From assembly GCA_011682595.1 (NCBI GenBank), contig JAACEH010000012.1:1-13420 (forward strand): 13,420 bases of DNA, read 5' to 3'. Below are positions 1-6,044 of the stretch, in pieces. Position 1 is the first letter of the stretch. Each line of letters opens with the position of its first letter. The DNA is from Anaerolineaceae bacterium. GTDB lineage: Bacteria; Planctomycetota; Phycisphaerae; FEN-1346; JAACEH01. Made by a program: the position numbers and the translations under genes. Below the pieces are notes generated by a model, which searched no databases, was not told where the DNA came from, and saw nothing but the letters and a program-made list of their open reading frames with translations.

Positions 1-1
1 G

Positions 2-409
2 GCCTTTGACCTGTTGATGCAGTGCGCCGACCATCCCGAAGATGCAGAGTCGCTGGAGCGCTACCGCCCGGTGACCCTGCGGCTGCACTTCATCAGCCGG
101 GCCATGGTCTCCTTGAAACAGGGCCGGCACTCCGAGGCCTTGCGTCAGGCCAAAGAGGGCATTCGCCGAATCGAGTCGCTGGCGCCGATCAACGAACGCC
201 GGTGGCGGCGAGAACGCAAAGCGGCAATCCTAAAGCTGCGCCGCCTGGCGCGGCACATCATGCGCAACAGGCCGCTGACGCCCAGCCAACGGCTGCAACT
301 CGACCTGAAGCAAGCCGTGGCACGCGAGGACTACGAGTCGGCAGCCCATCTTCGCGACAGGCTGGCAGCCATGGCACGCCAGGAACGGGGGTCCCAGACC
401 ACGTCCTGA
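2..409 (+). CDS. UvrB/UvrC-motif protein, C-terminal part (5' end outside window)
   Basis: The frame is open from base 2 to the TGA at 407-409, and codons before the first TTG/ATG (A-F-D-L-L-M) continue it, so the true start lies upstream and only about 135 C-terminal residues are seen. The last third carries a UVR motif: an acidic/basic amphipathic helix pair around LDLKQAVAREDYESAAHLRD, the type that mediates helix-helix contact between UvrB and UvrC and also occurs in unrelated proteins such as McsA. The preceding part (SLERYRPVTLRLHFISRAMV and the KQGRHSEALRQAKEGI stretch) is helical and TPR-like. From memory, this layout matches a planctomycete family of unassigned function that ends in a UVR motif, not UvrB or UvrC, because no helicase or nuclease residues are present. 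The role is unknown; protein-protein contact through the UVR helices is the only safe inference. Confidence 0.75.
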   Translation, partial: AFDLLMQCADHPEDAESLERYRPVTLRLHFISRAMVSLKQGRHSEALRQAKEGIRRIESLAPINERRWRRERKAAILKLRRLARHIMRNRPLTPSQRLQLDLKQAVAREDYESAAHLRDRLAAMARQERGSQTTS

Positions 410-816
410 GCCGCCATGGTACGGTTGCACGGTTGGTGATTGGCGGACCGGTTATGGTCCTGAAATAACTCTGTTTTATGTCTTTTCAAGGCCTGCGTGA
501 GCCGCAGAGCCTCCCCGGCGGCCTTGGGGGGATTTTCAGTGAGATTTTCCCGTTTTTTTCTTGCGGACGCGTAAGCCTTGATATAGCATAGAGTTGAAGT
601 CGCGGCGCTGAAGTCTGCAGTATTTTGCTCACTTCGTATGGCGAAAGCATATCGGGTGTCGGGTGCCGTTTGCGGCAAGTCTGCTGGATTTCGAATAGAA
701 CCGCGTAGTTGTCCCGTGCCGCTCGGCGTAATGCGCGTGTTGCCACTTTGGGTGTAGGGTGTCTGTGCGCATCAGGCAAACGCTTCATGAGAACCTTTTT
801 TCGATGGGGGCACTTT
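410..816. other. Intergenic region between the UVR protein and the HU gene
   Basis: This 407-nt stretch has no ORF with a Shine-Dalgarno or a recognisable product. Part of it (about 465-660) is visibly richer in A/T than the neighbouring genes, as expected for a non-coding or promoter region. It holds two hairpins listed separately and a T7 run at 553-559. I found no convincing -35/-10 pair for the HU gene; the best candidate, TTGCTC (625-630) and CATATC (648-653) with 17 nt between, matches each consensus at only three of six positions. Confidence 0.6.
490..536 (+). terminator. Possible double-hairpin terminator after the UVR gene
   Basis: The first hairpin spans 490-511: GGC-CTGCG, loop TGAGC (498-502), CGCAG, one bulged A, GCC, giving eight pairs. 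The second spans 511/512-531: CTCCCC pairs with GGGGGG (one T-G wobble) around a 9-nt loop, and is followed by A and TTTT at 533-536. A longer T7 run follows at 553-559. It lies about 80 nt past the stop of the UVR gene, which is far for a simple terminator, and the T-tract is short, so it could instead be a structured leader element for the HU gene. Confidence 0.35.
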
Positions 817-1191
817 ATGCAGACCATCACCAAGAAGCAGCTTACAGATCGTATCGCTGACCGCACCGGCCAGAAGCGCGTTCTGGTCAAGCAGGTCATC
901 CAGATGTTCCTGAATGACATCGTTGATGAACTGGCTGCGGGCAACCGGTTGGAATTCCGCGATTTCGGCGTTTTCGAAACGCGGCGACGCAAACCACGGA
1001 TTGCCCAGAATCCGCGCACTCTGGAGCGCGTTCATGTGCCTGTCAAGTGGACCGTCAAGTTCAAAGTCGGCCGGCTTATGAAGCAGAAGGTCCAGGATGC
1101 GGTCGAACCCGGTGGCGGTCAAGCCGCCGGCCAGGCAGTCCAGAGCATTGCCGCCGAAGGCAACCCCGACGGCGGATCAACAAGCGTCTAG
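817..1191 (+). CDS. HU/IHF-family DNA-binding protein with C-terminal extension
   Basis: Predicted product is 124 residues. Residues 1-94 follow the HU/IHF fold: the N-terminal helices begin TKKQLTDRIADRTG, the turn into the beta saddle reads NRLEFRDFGVFETRRRKPR (residues 43-61), and the arm carries the family NP-R-T motif with the DNA-intercalating proline near position 66. The protein would bind and bend DNA as a dimer in the nucleoid. A tail of about 28 residues rich in Gly, Ala and Gln follows; classic HU (about 90 residues) lacks it. The start at 817 is chosen because a G-rich Shine-Dalgarno (806-810) sits 6 nt upstream and the family normally begins a few residues before the K-K-x-L motif; ATG 787 and TTG 709 would add unrelated residues. 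HU and IHF subunits cannot be told apart here, so no symbol is given. Confidence 0.9.
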   Translation: MQTITKKQLTDRIADRTGQKRVLVKQVIQMFLNDIVDELAAGNRLEFRDFGVFETRRRKPRIAQNPRTLERVHVPVKWTVKFKVGRLMKQKVQDAVEPGGGQAAGQAVQSIAAEGNPDGGSTSV

Positions 1192-1451
1192 AGCGATCTC
1201 GACCCGGGCCAGGATTCGGCAACCGGTCATGAGAACCAGCGTTTTCGCCGACTCCGGCCGCTCTCGTGGCGATTGCCCGAAATCATTTCTGTGCGGTGTT
1301 TCCGACTCTTTTGACGTCACAGCACAAGGCCAGCCCTGTCTCGCCACGTCTGCAGCCGGGGACAGACCGCACCGTTTCGGCCCCCCTGTCGGACAAGCCC
1401 GGCCTCCCCTTGCCCTGCCTTGCCCCGACTCGGCAAAGAAGCGAAAACCAG
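1192..1451. other. Intergenic region between the HU gene and the MarR promoter
   Basis: No ORF here has a ribosome binding site or a recognisable product. Several overlapping open frames exist on both strands, but they share the same bases and look like GC-driven read-through. I see no terminator with a T-tract after the HU stop. The region ends in a good promoter, listed next. Confidence 0.5.
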
Positions 1452-1479
1452 TTGACCATCCCGGGGGAGCCACTAGAAT
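1452..1479 (+). promoter_or_regulatory. Sigma70-type promoter of the marR-ychF-like-cinA operon
   Basis: TTGACC (1452-1457) and TAGAAT (1474-1479) are separated by 16 nt and match the sigma70 consensus at five of six positions each. Transcription would start near 1486, about 20 nt before the MarR ATG at 1507, leaving a short leader with a purine-rich AAAGAGAGAA. The spacer contains an imperfect dyad, TCCCGGGGGA, that a MarR dimer could bind; autoregulation is plausible for this family but not shown. Confidence 0.65.
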
Positions 1480-1506
1480 GAGGGTTTGCTAAAGAGAGAA
1501 TCACTG

Positions 1507-1959
1507 ATGGCCGAAACCAGATCGCGAAGCGTCGAACAGGTCGCCCTCGAGATATTCGAACTCAACAAGTACATCTCGGCGGAAACACAGAAGTCCAAAT
1601 CCGATTCGCCTTACGACCTCAGTGAAGCCGAGTTCCTGGTCCTCGACGCCCTGCAGCAGAACGATTGCCGGACCGTCGGCGATCTGCAACGCTGCATCGG
1701 CGTCCTGCCGGCCCAGATGTCACGCATCATGAAGAGCCTGGAAGCCAGGTACGATCAGCCGCTTATCTCCCGACAGATTAACGACGACGACAAGCGCAAG
1801 ATCGACGTCCGCATCACCGGGCCCGGACACAAAGCCGCCGAGGCCTACCGCCGCACCTTCATCGACGCGATTGTCCACATGCTGAAGAACATGCCGCAGA
1901 AAGACGTGGACGAGCTGATACGGATCATGAAAATTGTCCATCAGGCTATGGCCGACTGA
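1507..1959 (+). CDS. MarR-family transcriptional regulator
   Basis: Predicted product is 150 residues, the usual MarR length. A winged helix-turn-helix runs from about residue 38 (LSEAEFLVLDAL) to 110. The recognition helix is LPAQMSRIMKSLEAR (67-81). The wing carries the family signature DDDKRKIDVRIT (93-104) with the conserved Asp and Arg/Lys. Flanking helices (8-30 and 112-150) form the dimer interface. It would act as a cytosolic dimer binding operator DNA. It is the first gene after the promoter at 1452-1479, whose predicted transcript starts about 20 nt upstream, so ATG 1507 is preferred over the in-frame TTG at 1486. The next gene follows after 57 nt on the same strand. The ligand is unknown. 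Two cysteines (54 and 63) near the DNA-binding domain could be redox-active, but nothing proves this. Confidence 0.9.
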   Translation: MAETRSRSVEQVALEIFELNKYISAETQKSKSDSPYDLSEAEFLVLDALQQNDCRTVGDLQRCIGVLPAQMSRIMKSLEARYDQPLISRQINDDDKRKIDVRITGPGHKAAEAYRRTFIDAIVHMLKNMPQKDVDELIRIMKIVHQAMAD

Positions 1960-2016
1960 GCCGCGGACCGCGCCCTCACGGCCGCCCGACAAACATCAAG
2001 TTCGAGAGGTAACACT

Positions 2017-3108
2017 GTGAGAGTAGCCCTGGCCGGACTCAGCATGTCCGGAAAAACCGCCCTGTTCGACGCCTTGAGCGCCCATGCCGTCGATTCCCGG
2101 AACCACCCGGCCCGGGCCGATCAGCCCAACGTGGCTTCGGTCAGAATCCCCGACGAGCGAGTCCAGTGGCTGGCCGAGATGAGCCAATCCGTCAAGGTCG
2201 TTCAGGCCACCATGGAACTGCTCGACCTGCCCGGCCTGGCCCTGGGCAACGAAGCCGGCGCCGCAGACCGGCCGCGAATCATCGCCCACCTCCGCCAGGC
2301 CGAGGCCATCGTCTACTGCCTGCGGGCCTTTCAGAGCGACGCTGTGCCGCCGCCGAAAGGCGCGGTCGACCCCAAGCGCGACTACGACGATCTGCGCAGC
2401 GAGTTCCTGCTGGCCGACCTGGAGTCGGTCGTGCGCCGAATCGAGAAACTTGAAGCGACCCTCAAGAAACCGTTGCCCAAGAAGCAGCGCGAAGCCTACC
2501 AAAGGGAGGCCCAATTGCTGGGCCGCTGCCAGGAAGCCCTGGAAGCCGAGCAGTCGTTACGGCCCCTGCTCGAACGGCCGGAGGACGAAGCCCTGGTCCG
2601 CAGCTTCGGGTTCCTGACCCAGAAGCCGGCAATTATCGTCCTGAATGTCGACGAGGAGGGGCTGAAAGATATTGACCGGGCCAAGGCTCCACTGGCCGAC
2701 GCCGGACCGACTGTCCACGCCGTCTGCGCCCAGGCCGAGAGCGACATTCTCGAGTTGCCCGAGGAGGACCGGCCCGCTTTTCTCGAGGACCTCGGTCTCG
2801 ATGAGCTGCAGTCGCGGCAGTTGGTTCACGATATCTATCGCGAACTGGACCAGGTGGTCTTCCTGACCACCGGCCCCACCGAAACCCACGCCTGGCCAAT
2901 CCCCTGCAACTCGACCGCCGTGGAAGCCGCCGGGGCCATTCATTCGGACCTGGCACGCGGATTCATCCGGGCCGAGGTCATCGCCTATGACGACTTGCGG
3001 GAAGCCGGCAGCGAAAAGGCGGTCCGCGCCGCCGGGAAGTTTCGCCTGGAAGGCAAAGATTACATAGTCCAGGACGGCGACGTCCTGGTCATTCGATTCA
3101 GCGTCTGA
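2017..3108 (+). CDS. Divergent YchF/Obg-like P-loop NTPase (paralog type)
   Basis: Predicted product is 363 residues, about the length of YchF. In order: a Walker A loop GLSMSGKT (7-14); a family-like stretch PNVASVRIPDERVQWLAEM; a G3-like DLPGL; a helical insertion of about 70 residues (near 130-200, typical of YchF); a G4-like N-V-D-E that fits the NxxE motif of ATP-preferring YchF/OLA1; and a C-terminal TGS domain ending in RLEGKDYIVQDGDVLVIRFS, nearly the YchF consensus. YchF proteins are cytosolic ATPases that bind ribosomes and take part in stress responses. The oddities are SMSGKT in place of the usual PNVGKS, DLPGL in place of DIAGL, and loss of the G-x-G-L-G-N loop after G3. It is therefore probably a paralog, not the housekeeping YchF. 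GTG 2017 is chosen because GAGAGG lies 7 nt upstream. cinA follows 13 nt after the stop. Confidence 0.85.
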   Translation: MRVALAGLSMSGKTALFDALSAHAVDSRNHPARADQPNVASVRIPDERVQWLAEMSQSVKVVQATMELLDLPGLALGNEAGAADRPRIIAHLRQAEAIVYCLRAFQSDAVPPPKGAVDPKRDYDDLRSEFLLADLESVVRRIEKLEATLKKPLPKKQREAYQREAQLLGRCQEALEAEQSLRPLLERPEDEALVRSFGFLTQKPAIIVLNVDEEGLKDIDRAKAPLADAGPTVHAVCAQAESDILELPEEDRPAFLEDLGLDELQSRQLVHDIYRELDQVVFLTTGPTETHAWPIPCNSTAVEAAGAIHSDLARGFIRAEVIAYDDLREAGSEKAVRAAGKFRLEGKDYIVQDGDVLVIRFSV

Positions 3109-3121
3109 GGCGAAGCCGCCC

Positions 3122-4384
3122 ATGCACAGCGAAACCCTCTCCATCGGATCCGAACTGGTGGCCGGCGCCACGGTCGACACCAACGTGGCCTGGCTCGCCG
3201 AACGGCTGGCCCGGCTGGGCCTCTCGATCCGCCGCCACACGATCCTTCCCGACGATCTGGACAGCCTGGCCGACCACATCCGCAGCTTGCGAGGCCAGGC
3301 CCGTGAGCCGACGCTGCTGCTGGTGACCGGCGGCCTGGGGCCGACCCTCGACGACCTGACCCGCGAAGCGGTCGCCGCGGCCACCGGGCTGAAACTAATC
3401 GAAAGCGCAGAGTGCCGCCAGGCCATCGAAGAGATGTTCAGCCGCCGCGGATGGACCATGGCCGAGAGCAACCTTCGCCAGGCCTGGCTGCCCGAGGGGG
3501 CCACCGCCCTGCCCAACTCCTGCGGCACGGCGCCGGGGTTCTGCCTGCGCTCCGACCAACTGCACGTCATCGCTCTGCCGGGTGTGCCCTCGGAAATGAA
3601 GGCCATGTACATCGAACAGGCCGAACTGATCCTTCGCCGGCTCGCCCCGGGCGGCCGCGTGATCTGCCGACGCACGCTGCACACATTCGGCATGGGCGAA
3701 TCGTCGCTGGGCCAACTCATAGCCGAGCACATGGCCCCCGGACGCAACCCGCAGGCCGGCACGACCGCCGCCTCGGGCCTGGTCTCCATACGGCTGCGGG
3801 CAACCGCGCCCAGCGAGGCCGAGGCCCACAGGTTGCTCGACGAGGAAGAAAAGATTCTGCGCGGCAAGCTGGGGCAGGTCTACGTCGGCCGGGACGACCA
3901 GCGGCTGGCGGAGGCCGTCGCCCGAGGGCTCACCGAATCCGGGGCCACGCTGGCCGTGGCCGAATCCTGCACCGGCGGCCTGATCGGCAAGATGATGACC
4001 GACATGTCGGGGGCCTCGAAGTTTTTCGTCGAGGGCCTGGTAACCTACGCCAACCGGTCGAAGGTCGACCGCCTGGGCGTCCCCGCCGAATTGATCCAGC
4101 GGCATGGGGCGGTCAGTGAACCCGTCGCCCGGGCCATGGCCGGAGGGCTTCGCCGATCCTCCGAGGTGACCTTCGCCCTGGCCACCACCGGCATCGCCGG
4201 CCCGACCGGCGGCACACCCGAGAAGCCCGTGGGGCTGGTCTACGTCGCCCTGGCCGGCCCCGAGCAGACCGAGATACTGCAGTTGAACCTGCCGGGCAAT
4301 CGCGACCGCATCCGCCGGCGGACGTCGCTGGCCGCCATCAACCTTCTTCGCCTGCGGCTCCAGGGCCGCCAGGTGCAGCAGTAA
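3122..4384 (+). CDS. cinA: CinA: MoCF-like domain plus nicotinamide-nucleotide amidase (PncC) domain
   Basis: Predicted product is 420 residues, the full two-domain CinA length. The N-terminal part (about 1-170) is the molybdopterin-binding-like domain (COG1058), with VTGGLGPTLDDLTREAV (68-84) and LPGVPSEM (152-159). In some bacteria this domain is an ADP-ribose pyrophosphatase. The C-terminal part (about 260-415) is the PncC amidase, which hydrolyses nicotinamide mononucleotide to nicotinate mononucleotide and ammonia in pyridine-nucleotide salvage. Visible are AESCTGG with the candidate catalytic Ser282, a YANRSK stretch with Tyr309 and Lys314, GAVSEPVA, and TTGIAGPTGG (355-364). Both domains look intact. 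The start is ATG 3122, 13 nt after the preceding stop and with a GAGG about 11 nt upstream, so the gene is probably translated from the shared transcript. It is cytosolic. The cinA name is secure by architecture; a role in competence is not implied. Confidence 0.95.
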   Translation: MHSETLSIGSELVAGATVDTNVAWLAERLARLGLSIRRHTILPDDLDSLADHIRSLRGQAREPTLLLVTGGLGPTLDDLTREAVAAATGLKLIESAECRQAIEEMFSRRGWTMAESNLRQAWLPEGATALPNSCGTAPGFCLRSDQLHVIALPGVPSEMKAMYIEQAELILRRLAPGGRVICRRTLHTFGMGESSLGQLIAEHMAPGRNPQAGTTAASGLVSIRLRATAPSEAEAHRLLDEEEKILRGKLGQVYVGRDDQRLAEAVARGLTESGATLAVAESCTGGLIGKMMTDMSGASKFFVEGLVTYANRSKVDRLGVPAELIQRHGAVSEPVARAMAGGLRRSSEVTFALATTGIAGPTGGTPEKPVGLVYVALAGPEQTEILQLNLPGNRDRIRRRTSLAAINLLRLRLQGRQVQQ

Positions 4385-4431
4385 CGGCCTCGAACCGACC
4401 CATGATTCTCTTGCCTGGTGTTTAGGATGCA

Positions 4432-4443
4432 GGGGGGGGGGGG
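4432..4443. repeat. 12-G homopolymer between convergent genes
   Basis: Twelve consecutive G residues lie in the 66-nt gap between the cinA stop and the merR stop. Such tracts slip readily during replication. Here it lies outside both coding regions, 8-19 nt past the end of merR, so it cannot shift a reading frame. On the merR strand it reads as C12 in the 3' end of the transcript. Its length may also be a sequencing or assembly estimate. Confidence 0.9.
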
Positions 4444-4450
4444 ACGAACC

Positions 4451-4708
4451 CTATCGTCTGTCGCGAATGAAGATTTCGCGAATTTCGCGCAGCGTGTATC
4501 CGTGACCGAGCAGGTCGCGGATCAGTTTCAGCCGCATGAGCACCTTCTCGCCGAACAGCCGATGTCCGCCGTCGGTTCGACTGCTTTCTCTAATCAGCCC
4601 GTACATGCAATAACTGGAGACCATCTGCCGCGACAGGCCGCTGCGGCGACAGACCTCGCCGATCTTCATCAGCGGTTTGCCGGCCAGTTGTTTTCCAGCT
4701 TTCGGCAC
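4451..4708 (-). CDS. Short MerR-type helix-turn-helix regulator
   Basis: Predicted product is 85 residues. The MerR DNA-binding domain starts MKIGEVCRRSGLSRQMVSSY (14-33), followed by YGLIRESSRTDGGHRLF (36-52), in which the wing ends in the family H-R-L-F, and a second helix pair around TLREIREIF (72-80). There is no long coiled-coil dimerisation helix and no effector domain, so it is a minimal MerR protein of 85 residues, compared with 120-270 for effector-binding members. GTG 4708 is chosen because AAGGAG (4714-4719) lies 5 nt upstream; starts further out at 4804 would add residues unlike the family. The gene is the last of the minus-strand series, 120 nt after the PLP-enzyme gene, and converges on cinA. 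The signal sensed and the targets are unknown. Confidence 0.85.
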   Translation of the reverse strand: MPKAGKQLAGKPLMKIGEVCRRSGLSRQMVSSYCMYGLIRESSRTDGGHRLFGEKVLMRLKLIRDLLGHGYTLREIREIFIRDRR

Positions 4709-4828
4709 GCCAACTCCTTGCCCGGTCCATGCTCGGTTTGCGAGGCACGCTCCGAATGTGCTGCCATTATTATCGTTTCGCGGGGGGGTACGACTTGAGC
4801 CCAAGGACGATCTTCAAAGCAGCAAGGG

Positions 4829-5974
4829 TCACGGCTTCCCTGCAGCTCGCCGCATCCGGTTGAGTGCTTCGATGAGTCTCGATCGCGGGCAGCCGAAGTT
4901 CAGACGCACGAAACCCGGAAGGCCGAAGTCCCCGCCGTCGGACAGGCCGACTCCCGCCGCCTCGAAGAAAGCCACCGCATTGTCCCGCTCCAGTCCCCGG
5001 ACGTCAATCCAGGCCAGGTAGGTGGCCTCGACGTGGGCCATCTCAAGGCCCGGCGCCTGGCCGATCATCCGCTCGACCACCTCGCGGTTCCCGCGCAGGT
5101 AGGCCAGCAGAGCGCGATGCCACTGCCGGCCGTGCCGGTAGGCGGCCAGTGCGCCGGTGTAGCCAAAGATGCTCACCTCGGGAACCAGCCCCTTTTTGGC
5201 TTTGTTCAAGGCCTCCCGTAGTTCGACCCCGGGGATTATCGCGAAAGCACAGTGCAGCCCCGGCAGGTTGAACGTCTTGCTGGGGGCCATCAAGGTAATC
5301 GTGCGGTCGGCCATCTCGGGACAGGCCACGGCGGTCGGCACGTGGCGGCGGCCCTCGTCCAGAATGAGCCCGCAGTGAATCTCGTCGGAGCAGACGACCA
5401 GGTTGTGTTTGTGGCAAATGCTCACCAGGGCCGCCAGTTCGTCCAGCCAGTAGAGCCGCCCCACGGGGTTGTGCGGGTTGCACAACAGCAGCAGCCGCGA
5501 GCGCGGCCCGATGGCCTGTCCCAATGCCGCCAGGTCCATGACCCAGCGGCCGTTGTCGTCCCGGCCCAACGGCACGGTCACCAGGTTGCACCCCTGCTTC
5601 TTGGGCGCCGCCAGAAACGGCGGATAGATCGGCGTCATCGTCAGGACGTCGTCCCCCCGGCCGGCCACGGCGCGGCAGACCAGGTTTAGCCCGACGCCCA
5701 GCCCCGGCAGCCACACGATCCACTCCGGCTCGATGGCCCAGCCGTACTGCCGGCGGCACATCGACTCGATGCAATCGACGAGTTCGCCCGGCGGGTGAGT
5801 GTAGCCGAACACGCCGTGCTCGGCCCGGCCCTTCAGGGCCTCGACCACCTCGGGCGGCGAACGAAAATCCATGTCGGCCACCCACATGGGCAGAATGTCG
5901 CGGCCCGCGTACTTGTCCCACTTCGAACTGGCGGTGCCGCGGCGATCAATCGGCGTGTCGAAATCGAAGTTCAT
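4829..5974 (-). CDS. PatB/MalY-type PLP-dependent C-S lyase or aminotransferase
   Basis: Predicted product is 381 residues, the family's usual length. It is a fold-type I PLP enzyme of the MalY/PatB group, cytosolic cystathionine beta-lyases that cleave cystathionine or cysteine conjugates and sometimes act as aminotransferases. Visible are the N-terminal FDTPIDRRGTASSKWDK, the signature LPMWVADMDF, GVFGYTHP, the CNPHNPVGR loop that contacts PLP phosphate and ring, SDEIH with the ring-nitrogen Asp197, APSKTF with the Schiff-base Lys233, and the carboxylate-binding Arg357 in FVRLNFGC. No key residue is missing. The start at 5974 (MNFDFD) matches B. subtilis PatB, which begins MNFD; ATG 6001 would add nine residues, and its only Shine-Dalgarno abuts the codon. 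It lies 70 nt after the transglutaminase gene. The substrate cannot be read from sequence: methionine synthesis, sulfur scavenging and MalY-like regulation are all open. Confidence 0.92.
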   Translation of the reverse strand: MNFDFDTPIDRRGTASSKWDKYAGRDILPMWVADMDFRSPPEVVEALKGRAEHGVFGYTHPPGELVDCIESMCRRQYGWAIEPEWIVWLPGLGVGLNLVCRAVAGRGDDVLTMTPIYPPFLAAPKKQGCNLVTVPLGRDDNGRWVMDLAALGQAIGPRSRLLLLCNPHNPVGRLYWLDELAALVSICHKHNLVVCSDEIHCGLILDEGRRHVPTAVACPEMADRTITLMAPSKTFNLPGLHCAFAIIPGVELREALNKAKKGLVPEVSIFGYTGALAAYRHGRQWHRALLAYLRGNREVVERMIGQAPGLEMAHVEATYLAWIDVRGLERDNAVAFFEAAGVGLSDGGDFGLPGFVRLNFGCPRSRLIEALNRMRRAAGKP

Positions 5975-6044
5975 GTCACTGTCCGGGAAAAACCTGGGCA
6001 TCCTTCATCGGGCCGGACCAACGCGACCACGCTCTTGGCCACAC

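Noticed and set aside
709..816. Upstream starts for the HU protein at TTG 709 or ATG 787
   Set aside because: The added residues do not match HU N-termini; ATG 817 has a G-rich Shine-Dalgarno at 6 nt and gives the standard N-terminus.
486..1019. A 177-codon minus-strand open frame
   Set aside because: It covers the HU gene in antisense and the AT-richer gap; the product is Arg/Ser-rich and unlike any family.
1666..1698. Redox sensing by the MarR protein through Cys54 and Cys63
   Set aside because: The cysteines are present, but their positions do not match a known redox-sensing MarR layout that I can verify, so this is noted and not claimed.
2557..3867. A 436-codon minus-strand open frame
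   Set aside because: It is antisense to the YchF-like gene and cinA, both clear family members; its product is Ser/Arg/Pro-rich with no recognisable motif.
4418..4798. A 126-codon plus-strand open frame after cinA
   Set aside because: It is antisense to the MerR-type gene, whose helix-turn-helix and AAGGAG site are clear; it also begins beside the G12 tract.
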